Part shown: positions 14,039 to 23,100 of the stretch, piece by piece
Layout of the letters: every line of letters begins with the position of its first letter
Position numbering within the stretch: position 1 is the stretch's first letter
IMG/VR virus record: IMGVR_UViG_3300018059_000003
Location: 1-49,780 of that record
Origin: a virus
Direction: 5' to 3' (one strand)
DNA: 49,780 nucleotides
Notes under the pieces: generated by a model
Database searches by the model: none
What the model was told of the DNA's origin: nothing
What the model saw: the letters and a program-made list of their open reading frames with translations, nothing else
Program-made: the position numbers and the translations under genes

Positions 14039-14251
14039 ATGACGGCCCCTGATCTTAGAAGCGATGAGACCAAAACAATCGACGCGGCAATCGCGAGGGC
14101 GCGCGCAGATGAGCGCGAGCGATGTGCGAGGCTTGTCCCGACAAGCTGGCTCGATCCACTCCTAACCGGAAAAGATGTGACCGAGCCGCCTCTGACTGAG
14201 CGTGGCATCGAGACCCTTCTCCGAGGTATCCAAGACCGCATTCGTGGCTAG
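14039..14251 (+). CDS. Hypothetical charged protein
   Basis: A 70-residue protein. The start at 14,039 is preferred because AGGAG lies 6 nt upstream; the in-frame ATG at 14,033 touches that site. TKTIDAAIARARADERERCARLV is a common opening of small phage proteins that contain a helical hairpin. The function is unknown. Confidence 0.6.
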   Translation: MTAPDLRSDETKTIDAAIARARADERERCARLVPTSWLDPLLTGKDVTEPPLTERGIETLLRGIQDRIRG

Positions 14252-14260
14252 GAAATGCAG

Positions 14261-14413
14261 ATGACCATACAACAACGCCAACCGACCCCACGCCTGCGGA
14301 GCTCAGACATACTCTTGCTGATCTTCTTTTGGTTTGGGTTTGTCCTGGCAACACATGATTTGACCGCTGCGATCATCGCAACCCTCGCAGTCATCGTCAT
14401 GGTGCTGGCGTGA
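14261..14413 (+). CDS. Small two-helix membrane protein
   Basis: A 50-residue ORF with AGGAA 6 nt before the ATG at 14,261 (an in-frame ATG sits 6 nt earlier). Two hydrophobic helices, DILLLIFFWFGFVLA and TAAIIATLAVIVMVLA, form nearly the whole protein. It could be a holin-like or regulatory membrane peptide; no evidence decides. Confidence 0.55.
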   Translation: MTIQQRQPTPRLRSSDILLLIFFWFGFVLATHDLTAAIIATLAVIVMVLA

Positions 14414-14436
14414 TTAGGAAGACGATGGAGGGGTGA

Positions 14437-14688
14437 ATGAAAAAGCAAAACGATCTGCGTGATGAACTGTGCCGAACGCTCTTGCGCGCAATCGGCGATG
14501 GCGACGTAACCCTTGAACAAGCCGCAGTGGCCTGCATGGGCGCGGCGGCGTGCGTCATCGGTGTATTTCCGGCGCCGATCCGCGAGCGCATCGCGCTTGA
14601 ATTAGACGGCAAACTTTTGGAACACGCCAATCAGCGCGCGAAGGAAATTCGCAGCGGTGAATTTGACCAGCAGCAGAGTGGTCACTGA
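14437..14688 (+). CDS. Hypothetical helical protein
   Basis: An 83-residue protein with GGAGGGG before the ATG. LRDELCRTLLRAIGDGDVTLEQAAVACMGAAACVIG is amphipathic and Ala/Cys-rich, followed by a charged helix. It is similar in size and style to small early phage proteins. No function is known. Confidence 0.6.
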   Translation: MKKQNDLRDELCRTLLRAIGDGDVTLEQAAVACMGAAACVIGVFPAPIRERIALELDGKLLEHANQRAKEIRSGEFDQQQSGH

Positions 14689-14690
14689 CC

Positions 14691-14804
14691 ATGAAGAAGC
14701 CGGAACGACAATACGAAGGCAAGCGCGCTCGCGACCGTCGCCGCACCCATCAAGAGCGGGCCAGAATATGTATTAAGCGCACAGGGAAACAGCGGCGTGA
14801 TTAG
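14691..14804 (+). CDS. Small very basic protein
   Basis: A 37-residue ORF starting 2 nt after the previous stop. It is extremely rich in Arg and Lys (about half the residues), so it could bind nucleic acid. Translation is supported only by position and spacing. Confidence 0.4.
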   Translation: MKKPERQYEGKRARDRRRTHQERARICIKRTGKQRRD

Positions 14805-14822
14805 GAAGTGTGGGGGAAGGTC

Positions 14823-15128
14823 ATGAAACAGGACATTTCTTTTGATCTACCTGGCGGCACGCTCACCTTCAAAGACGTTGAACTACCGGACGGCAATACG
14901 CCTCTGCCGCCGACGAATGCAACGCTGCACATTCTTTCCTTTGAGAAAGGATATGGCACCCCCGACCGGGAATTTGTCGCACATTGCGGACAGCGCTGGA
15001 GCCCCAAGGGGGGCGGCGGCGAACACAAATATTTTTTTGAGGGCGACACACAATGGTTCAAGCACGTCAATTGCGCGCGGTGCCGCGAGATTTTTGGCAT
15101 TGCCCCTACCCAATCGGAGAACCCATGA
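14823..15128 (+). CDS. Hypothetical protein
   Basis: A 101-residue protein from the ATG at 14,823, preceded by GGGGGAAGG. KQDISFDLPGGTLTFKDVELPDG reads as beta strands, and WFKHVNCARCREIFG ends in a CxxC knuckle. It overlaps the next gene by 4 nt (ATGA at 15,125). The function is unknown. Confidence 0.6.
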   Translation: MKQDISFDLPGGTLTFKDVELPDGNTPLPPTNATLHILSFEKGYGTPDREFVAHCGQRWSPKGGGGEHKYFFEGDTQWFKHVNCARCREIFGIAPTQSENP

Positions 15129-16000
15129 CCAGCGATAGCGAGAGAGAGAAGATGGTGGTGGAGATTGCGCTGGCACTCATAAACGCAACACGCCAACATT
15201 ACGGCATGGACAAAATTGCGTGGGACTTTCCTGCTCTTTCAACGGCCAACCGAAACTTAAATCTCCGACAAGCCCGCGCTATTCTTGCCTGCCCGTCCCT
15301 CGCAGCCCTCCTCGCCCCCGAACCAGACTACGGTAAAGCAGCGAAGGGAATCTTAGACGCACTCAAAACATCACCCTCACAAGCGAGAGAGGAAGTGCTG
15401 GGAACGGAAATCGAGCCACATAAACCGGGCGCAATGCGTTTAGTGCCGTTCGATTTGCTTCACGCGCTATGGTGCTATGGCAATTTAAGTACAGTTGAAA
15501 ATGTTATTTACCCAGGCGGCACACATCGGGCGCGACTGCTTCAAGTTCAAGATTGCTTCCCAGCCATCCGCGCCCTGCAAACCTCCCCCGCGCCAACTTC
15601 AATCCGCGATCAACTTCATGACCGCGATTCATCTTGGATGGAAGCAAATCACCCCGCGCCAGCGAAAGAGGAGTTACCATTTCGAACCGACGATCAACTC
15701 CATTGGCAACGCGAAGCGGCCAACATGCTCGACAATTGCGGCGTGGAACATTTAGCTCAGAGCAAGAGCCAGACCGTATCTGACATTCTGGAATTTGCCG
15801 AGCAATATGCTTTAGTTCACTCTCCCGCGCCAGCGCAGAGCGATCAAGTCAGAGAGCTACGCGAGATCGCTGGCGGGTTGGTGCAGGATTCAGTACCTCC
15901 CGAAGTTCTCACCGATCTAAAACAGCGCGGCAGGAAGCTACTAGCCGAGATGATGCCGCCAGCTCACATTCATCAGCAGTCAACGCAGACGGAGAAATAA
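15125..16000 (+). CDS. Large hypothetical early protein
   Basis: A 291-residue protein started in an ATGA overlap. It has alternating helical parts and proline-rich low-complexity linkers (LHSPAPAQS, NHPAPAKEE), with three similar segments in which a helix is followed by an S/P-A-P-A spacer. It resembles modular phage proteins of the Ea22 style built from short mobile segments. The function is unknown. Confidence 0.6.
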   Translation: MTSDSEREKMVVEIALALINATRQHYGMDKIAWDFPALSTANRNLNLRQARAILACPSLAALLAPEPDYGKAAKGILDALKTSPSQAREEVLGTEIEPHKPGAMRLVPFDLLHALWCYGNLSTVENVIYPGGTHRARLLQVQDCFPAIRALQTSPAPTSIRDQLHDRDSSWMEANHPAPAKEELPFRTDDQLHWQREAANMLDNCGVEHLAQSKSQTVSDILEFAEQYALVHSPAPAQSDQVRELREIAGGLVQDSVPPEVLTDLKQRGRKLLAEMMPPAHIHQQSTQTEK

Positions 16001-16311
16001 TGGACCAGCTAGAAAAGATCATCCGTCCTATCGTTGAGGGGCAAATTCGCGGCTTCCTTAAAGAGCATCCGCCGATTGTGGAAGCCGTCGATTGGTTCAA
16101 GCCACGACAGGACAAATCTGTTACGTTCGTTAATTCATTGGCGAAACGGATTGTACGCGATCTAGTGTGTCCAATAGTCAGGGCGCGCTTGACGGCTGCG
16201 TTGTTGGAAGATCCAACTGACACGCGGCCAATTTCGACTGTGGAATCTCGGTGCTGCGGCGAAGGCGACCAGCTTGGACTGGCTACTGAGCTGGTCGCGC
16301 CGCCTGCATAA
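16000..16311 (+). CDS. Hypothetical protein, last gene of the rightward operon
   Basis: A 103-residue protein whose ATG overlaps the previous TAA (TAATG), with GGAG 6 nt upstream. The N-terminal helix DQLEKIIRPIVEGQIRGFLKEHPP and a second helix make a small helical domain. It is the last plus-strand gene before the convergent late operon. The function is unknown. Confidence 0.6.
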   Translation: MDQLEKIIRPIVEGQIRGFLKEHPPIVEAVDWFKPRQDKSVTFVNSLAKRIVRDLVCPIVRARLTAALLEDPTDTRPISTVESRCCGEGDQLGLATELVAPPA

Positions 16312-16330
16312 ACATCACACAAATGCAGGC
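16302..16330. terminator. Hairpin between convergent operons
   Basis: GCCTGCAT (16,302-16,309) pairs with ATGCAGGC (16,323-16,330) around a 13-nt loop. It sits exactly where the rightward early operon and the leftward late operon meet. No T-run follows on either strand, so termination is plausible but not certain. Confidence 0.4.
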
Positions 16331-16334
16331 CAGA

Positions 16335-16679
16335 TCAACCGCCCGGTCGCTGGATCAACCGCTTGATATCGGAGATGCCTTCCTGAATGGCCTCGATCTT
16401 GACTTCAACTCTGGTAAGCCTGCCCTCTTGTGGGCCGAACATAGTCAATTGTTTTTCAAGAAAGTTCACCCGCTCGGACACGGCGGATGCCCACCACAGC
16501 GCGCCGCCTGTCTGGATCATAATTGCCAAGATCAGCGCCAGCGGAACCTTTTTATCTAGGTGCCATTGCCTGTCGTCTATGCTTGAATTGCCATCAGCCA
16601 TCGTGGAAGCTATCCTTCTATGGTGGTCAGGGCTGGCCGTAACGGTTTCAGCGCTACGGTCGGCCCGCTTCTTACTCAC
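16335..16679 (-). CDS. Membrane-anchored coiled-coil protein (i-spanin-like position)
   Basis: A 114-residue protein beginning with GTG in a GTGA overlap with the upstream gene; an ATG at 16,601 is an alternative. One transmembrane helix (VPLALILAIMIQTGGALWWAS) is followed by a helical, charged tail (RVNFLEKQLTMFGPQEGRLTRVEVKIEAIQEGI) that looks like a coiled coil. The topology and place at the end of the lysis region fit an Rz-like spanin or a lysis accessory protein, but there is no sequence proof. Confidence 0.6.
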   Translation of the reverse strand: MSKKRADRSAETVTASPDHHRRIASTMADGNSSIDDRQWHLDKKVPLALILAIMIQTGGALWWASAVSERVNFLEKQLTMFGPQEGRLTRVEVKIEAIQEGISDIKRLIQRPGG

Positions 16680-16921
16680 CCCTTGAAATCAGGATCGCCG
16701 GGCTGCGCTGGCGGCAACGGTTGCTGTGCTTCATCGAGCGCGGCATCGACCAAAGCGTGCAAAGCCTCGGCTTCGGCCTCGGTGATCTCGCTCTTGCCTG
16801 AGATTGTGCCGATGAGCTGCGTGGCAAACGGCTTCACACCGTTCACGGTCTGGATGATGGTAGGAGCCGCCTGCGCAAATTTCAGCAACAGGGAGGCAAC
16901 AACATCGATAACTGCGAGCAT
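16676..16921 (-). CDS. Small lysis-region protein
   Basis: An 81-residue protein between a lipoprotein and a coiled-coil membrane protein. The N-terminal helix (LAVIDVVASLLLKFAQAAPTI) is moderately hydrophobic, and the C-terminus is acidic and proline-rich (DEAQQPLPPAQPGDPD). It resembles small phage proteins found next to holins. The function is unknown. Confidence 0.55.
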   Translation of the reverse strand: MLAVIDVVASLLLKFAQAAPTIIQTVNGVKPFATQLIGTISGKSEITEAEAEALHALVDAALDEAQQPLPPAQPGDPDFKG

Positions 16922-16922
16922 G

Positions 16923-17270
16923 TTATTTCACTCCATATTTTGATTGTGCGGCCAGGAAATCGCCAAGGGCGGCCTGCACCGCGCCAATAGAAGCCGCCGG
17001 GCTGAGTTGCGGATAGTTCTTGACAAAGTTGCGGGCGGAATTGAGCGCACCACGCACCTGCGGGATATGTACTTGCACGGCTTGGACCGCCGTCCGGCAT
17101 GATGGCGGGATGATCCGATCGGCACAGAGTTGTTTGTAGCCGTTGAAGGTAGTTACGGCTGTTCCAACACTAGCTTCGATGGCCGCAAGTTCATCGCGGC
17201 TAAACGGATTTTGGATCGTAGCGCAGGCCGCAAGGCTGAGCGCGAAAGCAAGAACGATTAGCTTTTTCAT
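16923..17270 (-). CDS. Lipoprotein in the lysis cassette (o-spanin-like position)
   Basis: A 115-residue protein from the ATG at 17,270. MKKLIVLAFALSLAACATIQ is a lipoprotein signal with lipobox LAAC, so the protein is lipid-anchored in the envelope. The mature part is helical (DELAAIEASVGTAVTTFNGYKQLC ... VHIPQVRGALNSARNFVKNY). The position after endolysin and holin suits an outer-membrane spanin, but the size is larger than Rz1 and other roles are possible. Confidence 0.65.
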   Translation of the reverse strand: MKKLIVLAFALSLAACATIQNPFSRDELAAIEASVGTAVTTFNGYKQLCADRIIPPSCRTAVQAVQVHIPQVRGALNSARNFVKNYPQLSPAASIGAVQAALGDFLAAQSKYGVK

Positions 17271-17271
17271 G

Positions 17272-17592
17272 TCACACCTGTTTCTTGAGGGCGTCGGCAA
17301 TTGCGACTATTTCGGGAGTTGGCGGGAGAGTTGCTGCGACTGCCGCAGCATTCGGGTTTGCGGCGATGTCGAGAATCTTGGACTTGGTTGAGGCTTTGTA
17401 GATGCCATAAGCAGCGGTTGCGAACGGCGTCACCATGGCAACCAGCTTCGTCATCTCCGCAATCACCTCATTCAATTGATTCCAGATCGCGTAGAGATCG
17501 ACGCTGTGCGACGACATGAATGCGATAGCGGCGACAGCCCCGCCCATGGCGGTGCCTAAGTGTGTTACTCCGGTTCTGACCTGTGGATTCAT
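17272..17592 (-). CDS. Holin candidate
   Basis: A 106-residue protein immediately after the endolysin gene. It has two hydrophobic helices (about residues 11-28 GTAMGGAVAAIAFMSSH and 45-66 EMTKLVAMVTPFATAAYGIYKAS) and a soluble tail. Similar proteins next to rhizobial endolysins are annotated as holins. This rests on topology and position rather than a family motif. Confidence 0.6.
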   Translation of the reverse strand: MNPQVRTGVTHLGTAMGGAVAAIAFMSSHSVDLYAIWNQLNEVIAEMTKLVAMVTPFATAAYGIYKASTKSKILDIAANPNAAAVAATLPPTPEIVAIADALKKQV

Positions 17593-17602
17593 TCGCTGCT
17601 CC

Positions 17603-18031
17603 TTATGGATAAATTGAACTCGGCAACTGGAAGTGCGGCATGTCGCAAAATGACCGCCAGTCGCCGCCCCACTCGACGCTCAATTTCAACTCCCGCGCCG
17701 CCTGCTTCATGCAACCGGAAAACTGCTTGTACAGCGGGCCATCCCAACGCAGATCGGGGCCGAAGATGAAAGCAACATCGATGGCCTTTCCAAATCCGTC
17801 CCTGCCGGGGATGTGCCGAGAGTTCATGGTCCGTGACGCGCCTTTGGCGACCAGAATTCGTTGCTCCGCTACCGAGCGCGTGCCGCATGTCACCACCGGA
17901 TCGAGTTCGGAAATTTCGACAGCGCGCCTATAGATTTTGACCAGATCGGGATGCACGCCCTTGAGGCTGGTTTCGCTGCGCTGCCATTGCTTGACGGATT
18001 GCTGATAGGATTTTGGAATTGGTAGAGCCAT
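17603..18031 (-). CDS. Endolysin, M15 D-Ala-D-Ala carboxypeptidase/L-alanyl-D-glutamate peptidase
   Basis: A 142-residue zinc peptidase of the M15 (VanY/Ply) type. The zinc and catalytic residues are visible: SRH (His73) with Asp85 in KAIDVAF, and Glu120/WGGDW followed by His133 in PHFQL. Such enzymes cut the peptide stems of peptidoglycan and release phage at lysis. There is no signal peptide, so it needs a holin; the next gene downstream is a good candidate. Confidence 0.9.
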   Translation of the reverse strand: MALPIPKSYQQSVKQWQRSETSLKGVHPDLVKIYRRAVEISELDPVVTCGTRSVAEQRILVAKGASRTMNSRHIPGRDGFGKAIDVAFIFGPDLRWDGPLYKQFSGCMKQAARELKLSVEWGGDWRSFCDMPHFQLPSSIYP

Positions 18032-18033
18032 GG

Positions 18034-19695
18034 CTACACATCCTCTCCGAGCGGATCGATCCAGCTAGTCAGATTTCCGCGTGTCACGTCAGCCGCGCCG
18101 GTTATGTTGGTGCGAGTGCGGATCGTCGCGCTGTTGTCGGTTCTGACCCGCACCAGGCACGAGAACCCATCAGCGTCGTTGGTCGTGGCTTGAACGCTGT
18201 GGATGGTTCCGCTGGCGGCCGAGTCGGTGCTGTCGAGTGATGAAAAGTAACTGTAGCCGCCGCCGCCGGTCGTCGCCGAGATCAAGATGGCGTTCATGGT
18301 GACGAGATGCTTGATGCCGGTCGGCACGTTATCGATAACCTGATTGACGGCGGTGGCGGCGGCATAGGCTGCGCTGAATTCCTCTACCGGTGTATTGAGC
18401 ACGACTTCATTGCGGTATTGCATGAAGCCCTGGATCGCGCCGCCGACCCGAACGCGTGACCCGAGCCTGCGGGCATAGACATAATCCGCGCCGGTCTTGT
18501 TGGCCTCGGCGTTGACAGCCGCCAGCACGGTCGCGGCATAGGCTGCGGTGTCGGGATCGGTCCCGGCCACGCCTTTATAGAAATACTTGTCTTCGTTGCC
18601 GTCCGCTTTCGACACCGTGAAATAGTGATAGGTGCCGTCCGCGATGGCCGCCGCCGAGTTGCGCCCGCCCAGCGGCGTGCCAGAGGTTCCGCCCGGCGCC
18701 CAATTCTGGTCGAGCTGCTTGCCCTGTGCTGACACCGTGATATTGGCGGTGTTGGTGATGTCGCGCCAGGAACCCGCCGTGTTGTTGATGTCGTTGGTGG
18801 CGTCGGTGCCGTTCGAGAGGATGCCGCCGCTGTGGAAGCCGCGCGGCAATGCCGTGGTGGCCGCCGCCCAAGCGGCGTCGGTGCCGTTCGAGGTCAGCAC
18901 ATGGGTCGCGGTGCCGAGCGCATATGCCGCCCATGCCGCCGTCTCGCGCCGCAGGATCATTCCTCGGGTTGAGCCGAATACCGAATCCAGCGCCGCCGTA
19001 ATGGTGCTGAACGCCAACGCATTCGACAGCCGGACCAGGATTTGACCGTTGGCGCTGGCGGTGATGTCGGCAGGGTCGCCGGTCGAGTTGGCCGCGCGCC
19101 CTTTGACCGAAACGCCCGCCATATTGACCAGGAAGGCATCGGTGATGGTGTCGTTTGCAACCACCGTGCCGACAGCATCGAGCGTGGTCGCGGTCAGCGC
19201 GCCGTCGCTATCGAAGGTCAGCGCCTTGCCCTGCCGGTCGGCCACCACCGGCAGCACCAAGTCGACCGCCTCGCCGGGGATGGCATAGATCGTGCGGGTC
19301 CGCAGCACGTCCCAGATTTCCCGCAGTCTGGCGGTGATATGGGTGATGGCCTGGTTGAAGGCGCGAGCCGACACACCGCCGCCTTCTGTGACTTGCGTGG
19401 CCCGTTGCGGCCTGTCGGCGCCTTCGATCTCGATAGTTCCGGTGCGCGCGGTGGTGAAGGTGATCCGGGCGTCGGTGATTGGGCGGGGCAGCGTTGCGAG
19501 CGAGCCGGATGGGCTATCCAGCGTCCAGTCGGTGATCGGGGTGGTTTTTACCCCATCGTCCCAAACCGCGACCCAATCGGAGAAGTCAGTACCGTTGCCG
19601 TAGATCGCAAAGTCGATGGTGATCGGCCCGACCGAGTCCGCAATGACGGCTGTGGTGCGACGTTCTGAATCTGGCAAGGCGGGTATTGCCGTCAT
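18034..19695 (-). CDS. Tail fibre protein, T7-gp17-like N-terminus
   Basis: A 553-residue protein. The N-terminal 150 residues (FAIYGNGTDFSDWVAVWDDG ... IEGADRPQRATQVTEGG ... FNQAITHITARLREIWDVL) match the virion-attachment domain of T7-like fibres. The middle is repetitive and rich in Gly, Thr and Ala, and the C-terminal part (GKQLDQNWAPGGTSGTPLGG ... VNQVIDNVPTGIKHLVTMN) is likely the receptor-binding part. It adsorbs the virion to the host surface. It starts 29 nt after a copy of the late-region motif and lacks a strong ribosome binding site. Confidence 0.8.
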   Translation of the reverse strand: MTAIPALPDSERRTTAVIADSVGPITIDFAIYGNGTDFSDWVAVWDDGVKTTPITDWTLDSPSGSLATLPRPITDARITFTTARTGTIEIEGADRPQRATQVTEGGGVSARAFNQAITHITARLREIWDVLRTRTIYAIPGEAVDLVLPVVADRQGKALTFDSDGALTATTLDAVGTVVANDTITDAFLVNMAGVSVKGRAANSTGDPADITASANGQILVRLSNALAFSTITAALDSVFGSTRGMILRRETAAWAAYALGTATHVLTSNGTDAAWAAATTALPRGFHSGGILSNGTDATNDINNTAGSWRDITNTANITVSAQGKQLDQNWAPGGTSGTPLGGRNSAAAIADGTYHYFTVSKADGNEDKYFYKGVAGTDPDTAAYAATVLAAVNAEANKTGADYVYARRLGSRVRVGGAIQGFMQYRNEVVLNTPVEEFSAAYAAATAVNQVIDNVPTGIKHLVTMNAILISATTGGGGYSYFSSLDSTDSAASGTIHSVQATTNDADGFSCLVRVRTDNSATIRTRTNITGAADVTRGNLTSWIDPLGEDV

Positions 19696-19724
19696 GCCGC
19701 CACAGTGCGCGGACCGGCTTCGTC

Positions 19725-19739
19725 AGCAACGCACCGCAA
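19725..19739 (-). promoter_or_regulatory. Late-region motif, copy 1 (upstream of tail fibre)
   Basis: On the minus strand TGCGGTGCGTTGCT, sharing the 13-bp core GCGGTGCGTTGCT (19,737-19,725) with four other sites. It ends 29 nt before the tail fibre ATG. It differs from the other copies in the leading TAG (here TTG). Confidence 0.6.
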
Positions 19740-20183
19740 GCCAATAGCCCGCTCCCCGCTATCCCGGCTGAGAGCCAAGCGGTGCTGAGGAGATCGGATA
19801 GCGCGTATACCCAGGATGCCATTTATCGGTGGCCAGCCGCCCGGCACGCAATACAACGCCGTTCAAGTCCTGGATGCGGGCATGATGCCGTCCACCATTT
19901 GCCCGGCCCGGGGGATTAAGCCCGCGCTTCATCCCCGGATAACGCCGGGCCGATGCAACATTTGATGGGACGGCTTGCGAGGTCGAGCGCGCTTGAGTAT
20001 ATCATGCGCAATTCGGTCGGGACTTTAGACCATCTTATCCCGATCAGCGCTGGCAGGGGTCACATCCTGGCCAGCGCACCCATTTTCACGACGGGGTGGA
20101 CACTCGATTGGACCGAAGTCCAGGCATCCGCAGCCCCGCCGATCCCGAAGGACAAGCCGCAGACTGCGCCATGCTGGATTTTC
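19740..20183 (-). other. Stretch without a convincing gene
   Basis: Between copies 1 and 2 of the late-region motif I see no convincing coding frame. The best minus-strand frame (19,586-19,822) begins with a hydrophobic stretch but has no ribosome binding site and runs 110 nt into the tail fibre gene. A plus-strand frame of 48 codons at 19,816 is also weak. The region holds a strong hairpin (19,901-19,950). It may be a decayed gene or a structured leader. Confidence 0.5.
19901..19950 (-). terminator. Strong GC hairpin without T-run
   Basis: On the minus strand GCCCGGC (19,950-19,944) pairs with GCCGGGC (19,907-19,901) and, after a 5-nt bulge, CCGGGG (19,938-19,933) pairs with CCCCGG (19,913-19,908), leaving an 18-20 nt loop. 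It lies between the internal virion protein gene and the fibre gene. Without a T-run it may be a processing or pausing structure rather than an intrinsic terminator. Confidence 0.45.
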
Positions 20184-20198
20184 AGCAACGCACCGCTA
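20184..20198 (-). promoter_or_regulatory. Late-region motif, copy 2
   Basis: TAGCGGTGCGTTGCT on the minus strand. Its first three bases are the TAG stop codon of the 1,039-residue internal virion protein gene. It opens the 490-bp stretch before the tail fibre gene. Confidence 0.6.
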
Positions 20199-23100
20199 TT
20201 CGTCAGGAGGGTTGGCAAAATATCGCAACATTTGCCTCACCCCGGCGTAGGACTGGAACGGGATCAGCCGCTCCATCGCGTTGCGCTGGCCCTGCGTGGT
20301 TTCGCCTTTGGCGGCGCTTACGGCGGCTTGTGGCATACCAAGCACATCCTCGGCCATTCCCATCATTGGACCGAATACCGACGAGACATTGCGCCCCTTG
20401 ATCCGCTCCGAGCCCTGGCGGCCTTCGTCGAACACCTTCATCGGCCCCCGGATCGGGTTCATGCCTGACAGCTTTTCCGAGGCATTGGCCAGCATGAACG
20501 GCAACATGAACACGCCGGAGCTATCCAAGCCCTCGCCGATCCACCAGCCCGGATTGTCGGCGAAGTTTGGCAGCTTGTCGACGCGGTTGCCAGCCACAGC
20601 CTTGAGATAGGTGCCGAGCATGCCGATCGCGGTCAGCGCCGCGACGCCTGTGAGGAAACGCGTCGGCCCTTCCTGTAAGCCGCGCAGCAGGATGCGCTGA
20701 TGCGACGCGAGATTGAAGGTGTTGAATTGCGCGATGGTGCGGCCAAGCTCGGTGTTGGCCAGCAGCGGAATGTCGGCCACCGACCGGGTGACGACCAGAG
20801 AATCCAAGTCCTTGTTCAGCGCCGCGCGATAGGCCCGCCGTGCCGGCTCGTCGGTCCAGCGTTCGGTCCCGGCCACCCTCACCCGCTCGTGAGTCTCGCC
20901 GTGGGCGGCGAATTGCTCGGCGATGCGCCCGGCCATGGATTGATCGATGCCAGTCCATTTCAGGAAATCGCGATCCTTGGCGCTGGCGGTGTCCCATTTG
21001 GTCGCCGCGCGCAGGATGCGGTTCTGCGAGACCACCGTCGAGATCGAGCGGATGCCGTCGGTCCATATCCGGATGCCGTTCCAGTTCGACGCCACGGTGG
21101 TCATGTTGTCCATGAACTTTTCCACCGGCCCCTTGGAGGTGTAGGTGTCGGTGATGTCGGCGATGGTCGCGAGCCGATGCGCCAGCACCCGGTCGGAGAT
21201 GTTGCCCGCCAGCTTGCCCTCGTTCACGCTCATCCGGGCCGCCGGCAGGTTGCGCAGCGCCGAGAACGAATCCGCCATGAACGGGGTGAGGCCATGCACC
21301 ATGGCGGTGCGCGGGGCTTCCGGCAGCGACGACAGCAGCACTTGCCCCATCAGCCGGATATAGTTGAACGACCGCGCGATCCGCAGGATGTGGCCGTAAT
21401 CCATCGCGGCCTGGCTTTGCGGGAAATTGTTGCGCAGCAAGTCACGGATGCCTTCAAGGTCGTTGATGTCCTGGCGCTCGGCCTTTTCCAGCCCGATCAG
21501 CTTGTTCTCGCTGGTTTCGGCCGAACGTAGTTCTCGATAGCGGTCCTTGATCTTGGTGAAGGATTCCGCCATCAGCGGGTCGCCAAACTTGCGGGTCAGT
21601 TCCACATCGGTCGCCATGATGCGGTGGTATCGCCGCCCGATCATGCGGATGTTGTGTTCCATCCACGGGTCGAGCAATTCGTCCGGCATGTTGAAGGTGC
21701 GGCCTTGCAGCGGACCTCGCGCTCCTACTTTGATGAACTCGGGACGGATTTGGCCGGGGTCGGAGGCCGAGCGCCCGGTGTATTTGTCGAACACCTCGTC
21801 GGCCACCTTGCGCGCCCGGTCCCATGTGGCGTCGGCGTCGCCGAACTTGGCCTCGCGTTCGGTACGGATTTCGGTTTCCACGTCGCGCAACGCACGCTGC
21901 GCCGCAGCCTTGGTGCCATCGCCAGCGCCGTCGACCTTGGCCCGTGCCTCGGATAGCCGCTCGGCAGCCTTGGCTTCGAACTCGGACAACCAACGTGGCG
22001 CGCTGCGATGCACCCATTCCGCCACCGCGTTCTTGAAACCATGCTCGTCAGCCTGCATCTTGATCCGGTTCGGCACCCGGGAGAAATACGAAACAGCTGT
22101 ATCCACCGATACGTCCTCGGGCAGCTGTTTCAGGTTAACCGCCTCGTCCTTGAGCGGATCGAACACGCTCTTGCGCCAAGCCTGCGCCGCCTGTGCCACC
22201 TCGGGGATTTCGTGCGTGTCGCCGCGATAGGCCGCGCGCCCGGCCTCGTCCTCGAACGCGGTCTTGCTCAAAGCGTCCTTCCCCACGCGCTGGCGATAGG
22301 CTTTATAGGCCGCATCGGTCGCGGTCTCGGCCTGCATCAGCCCGGCGTTCCATTCCTTGCGCAGCGTTTCCACCGCCTGCGGCGTCGCCATGCCATCGCG
22401 ATTGCCGCGCAGATATTGCGTCATCTCGGACAGATTAAGCGCCACATCGCGGCTGATTTCGTTCGGGCTTTGCAGCAAGCGCTGGCCGGGATTGGTCCAA
22501 GCGGTAGCCTTTGCCACCGGCCCGGCGACGGCTCCCGCGATAGTCAATTCGTCCAGCGTCTTGTTGCCGAGCGCCGCCGCGCCGAGCGAGACCGGAGCGG
22601 TGTCCTGCATCACTGGCGCTGGGGCCGTGGTCGACAGCAATTCGTCGTCCAGCCTGCGCACCGCCGAGGTCCATTCCGCATGGCTCAACAGCCTTGCGCC
22701 GCCAGATCCGAGCAGCCCGCCTATCACCACGCCCGCCGAGATGTTGACCGCACTCTCGCCCGGCGTGCGGAGTTCCTGTGTCGAGTGCAGGCCCAATTCC
22801 TGCGCCGCCACGCCGACGCCAGCAGCAGCGCCGACGCTCAGCGCAGACTTCGCCACCGAAAACCCGCCCTTGGCCCCCTTGATGAACGCGCCGCCTGGCA
22901 ACAGCGTCGGCCAGTCCAGCGTGCCGGCGAGCATGCCGAGCGGCAGCGTGGCCCATGCCGGCGCGGCGTCAATCAGCTTGCGGTTCTCGCGCTCGCCGTC
23001 GATCTGGCGTTTCACCGCATCGAAGTCGGCGCGGTTGAATACGTCGGTGAAACTGTCGAAATTGGCTTCGTATGGCGTGCCCTTGATTTCGGCCCAAGGG

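Noticed and set aside
19586-19822. A minus-strand 78-codon frame with a hydrophobic start
   Set aside because: It has no ribosome binding site, overlaps the tail fibre gene by 110 nt and becomes Arg/His-rich in the overlap.
19861-19890. GTTCAAGTCC resembling a tRNA T-loop
   Set aside because: The flanking bases do not form a T-stem, and there is no anticodon arm or acceptor stem.
21885-21900. GCAACGCACGCTGC as a sixth late-region motif
   Set aside because: It lacks one base of the core and lies inside a long coding region away from any start.
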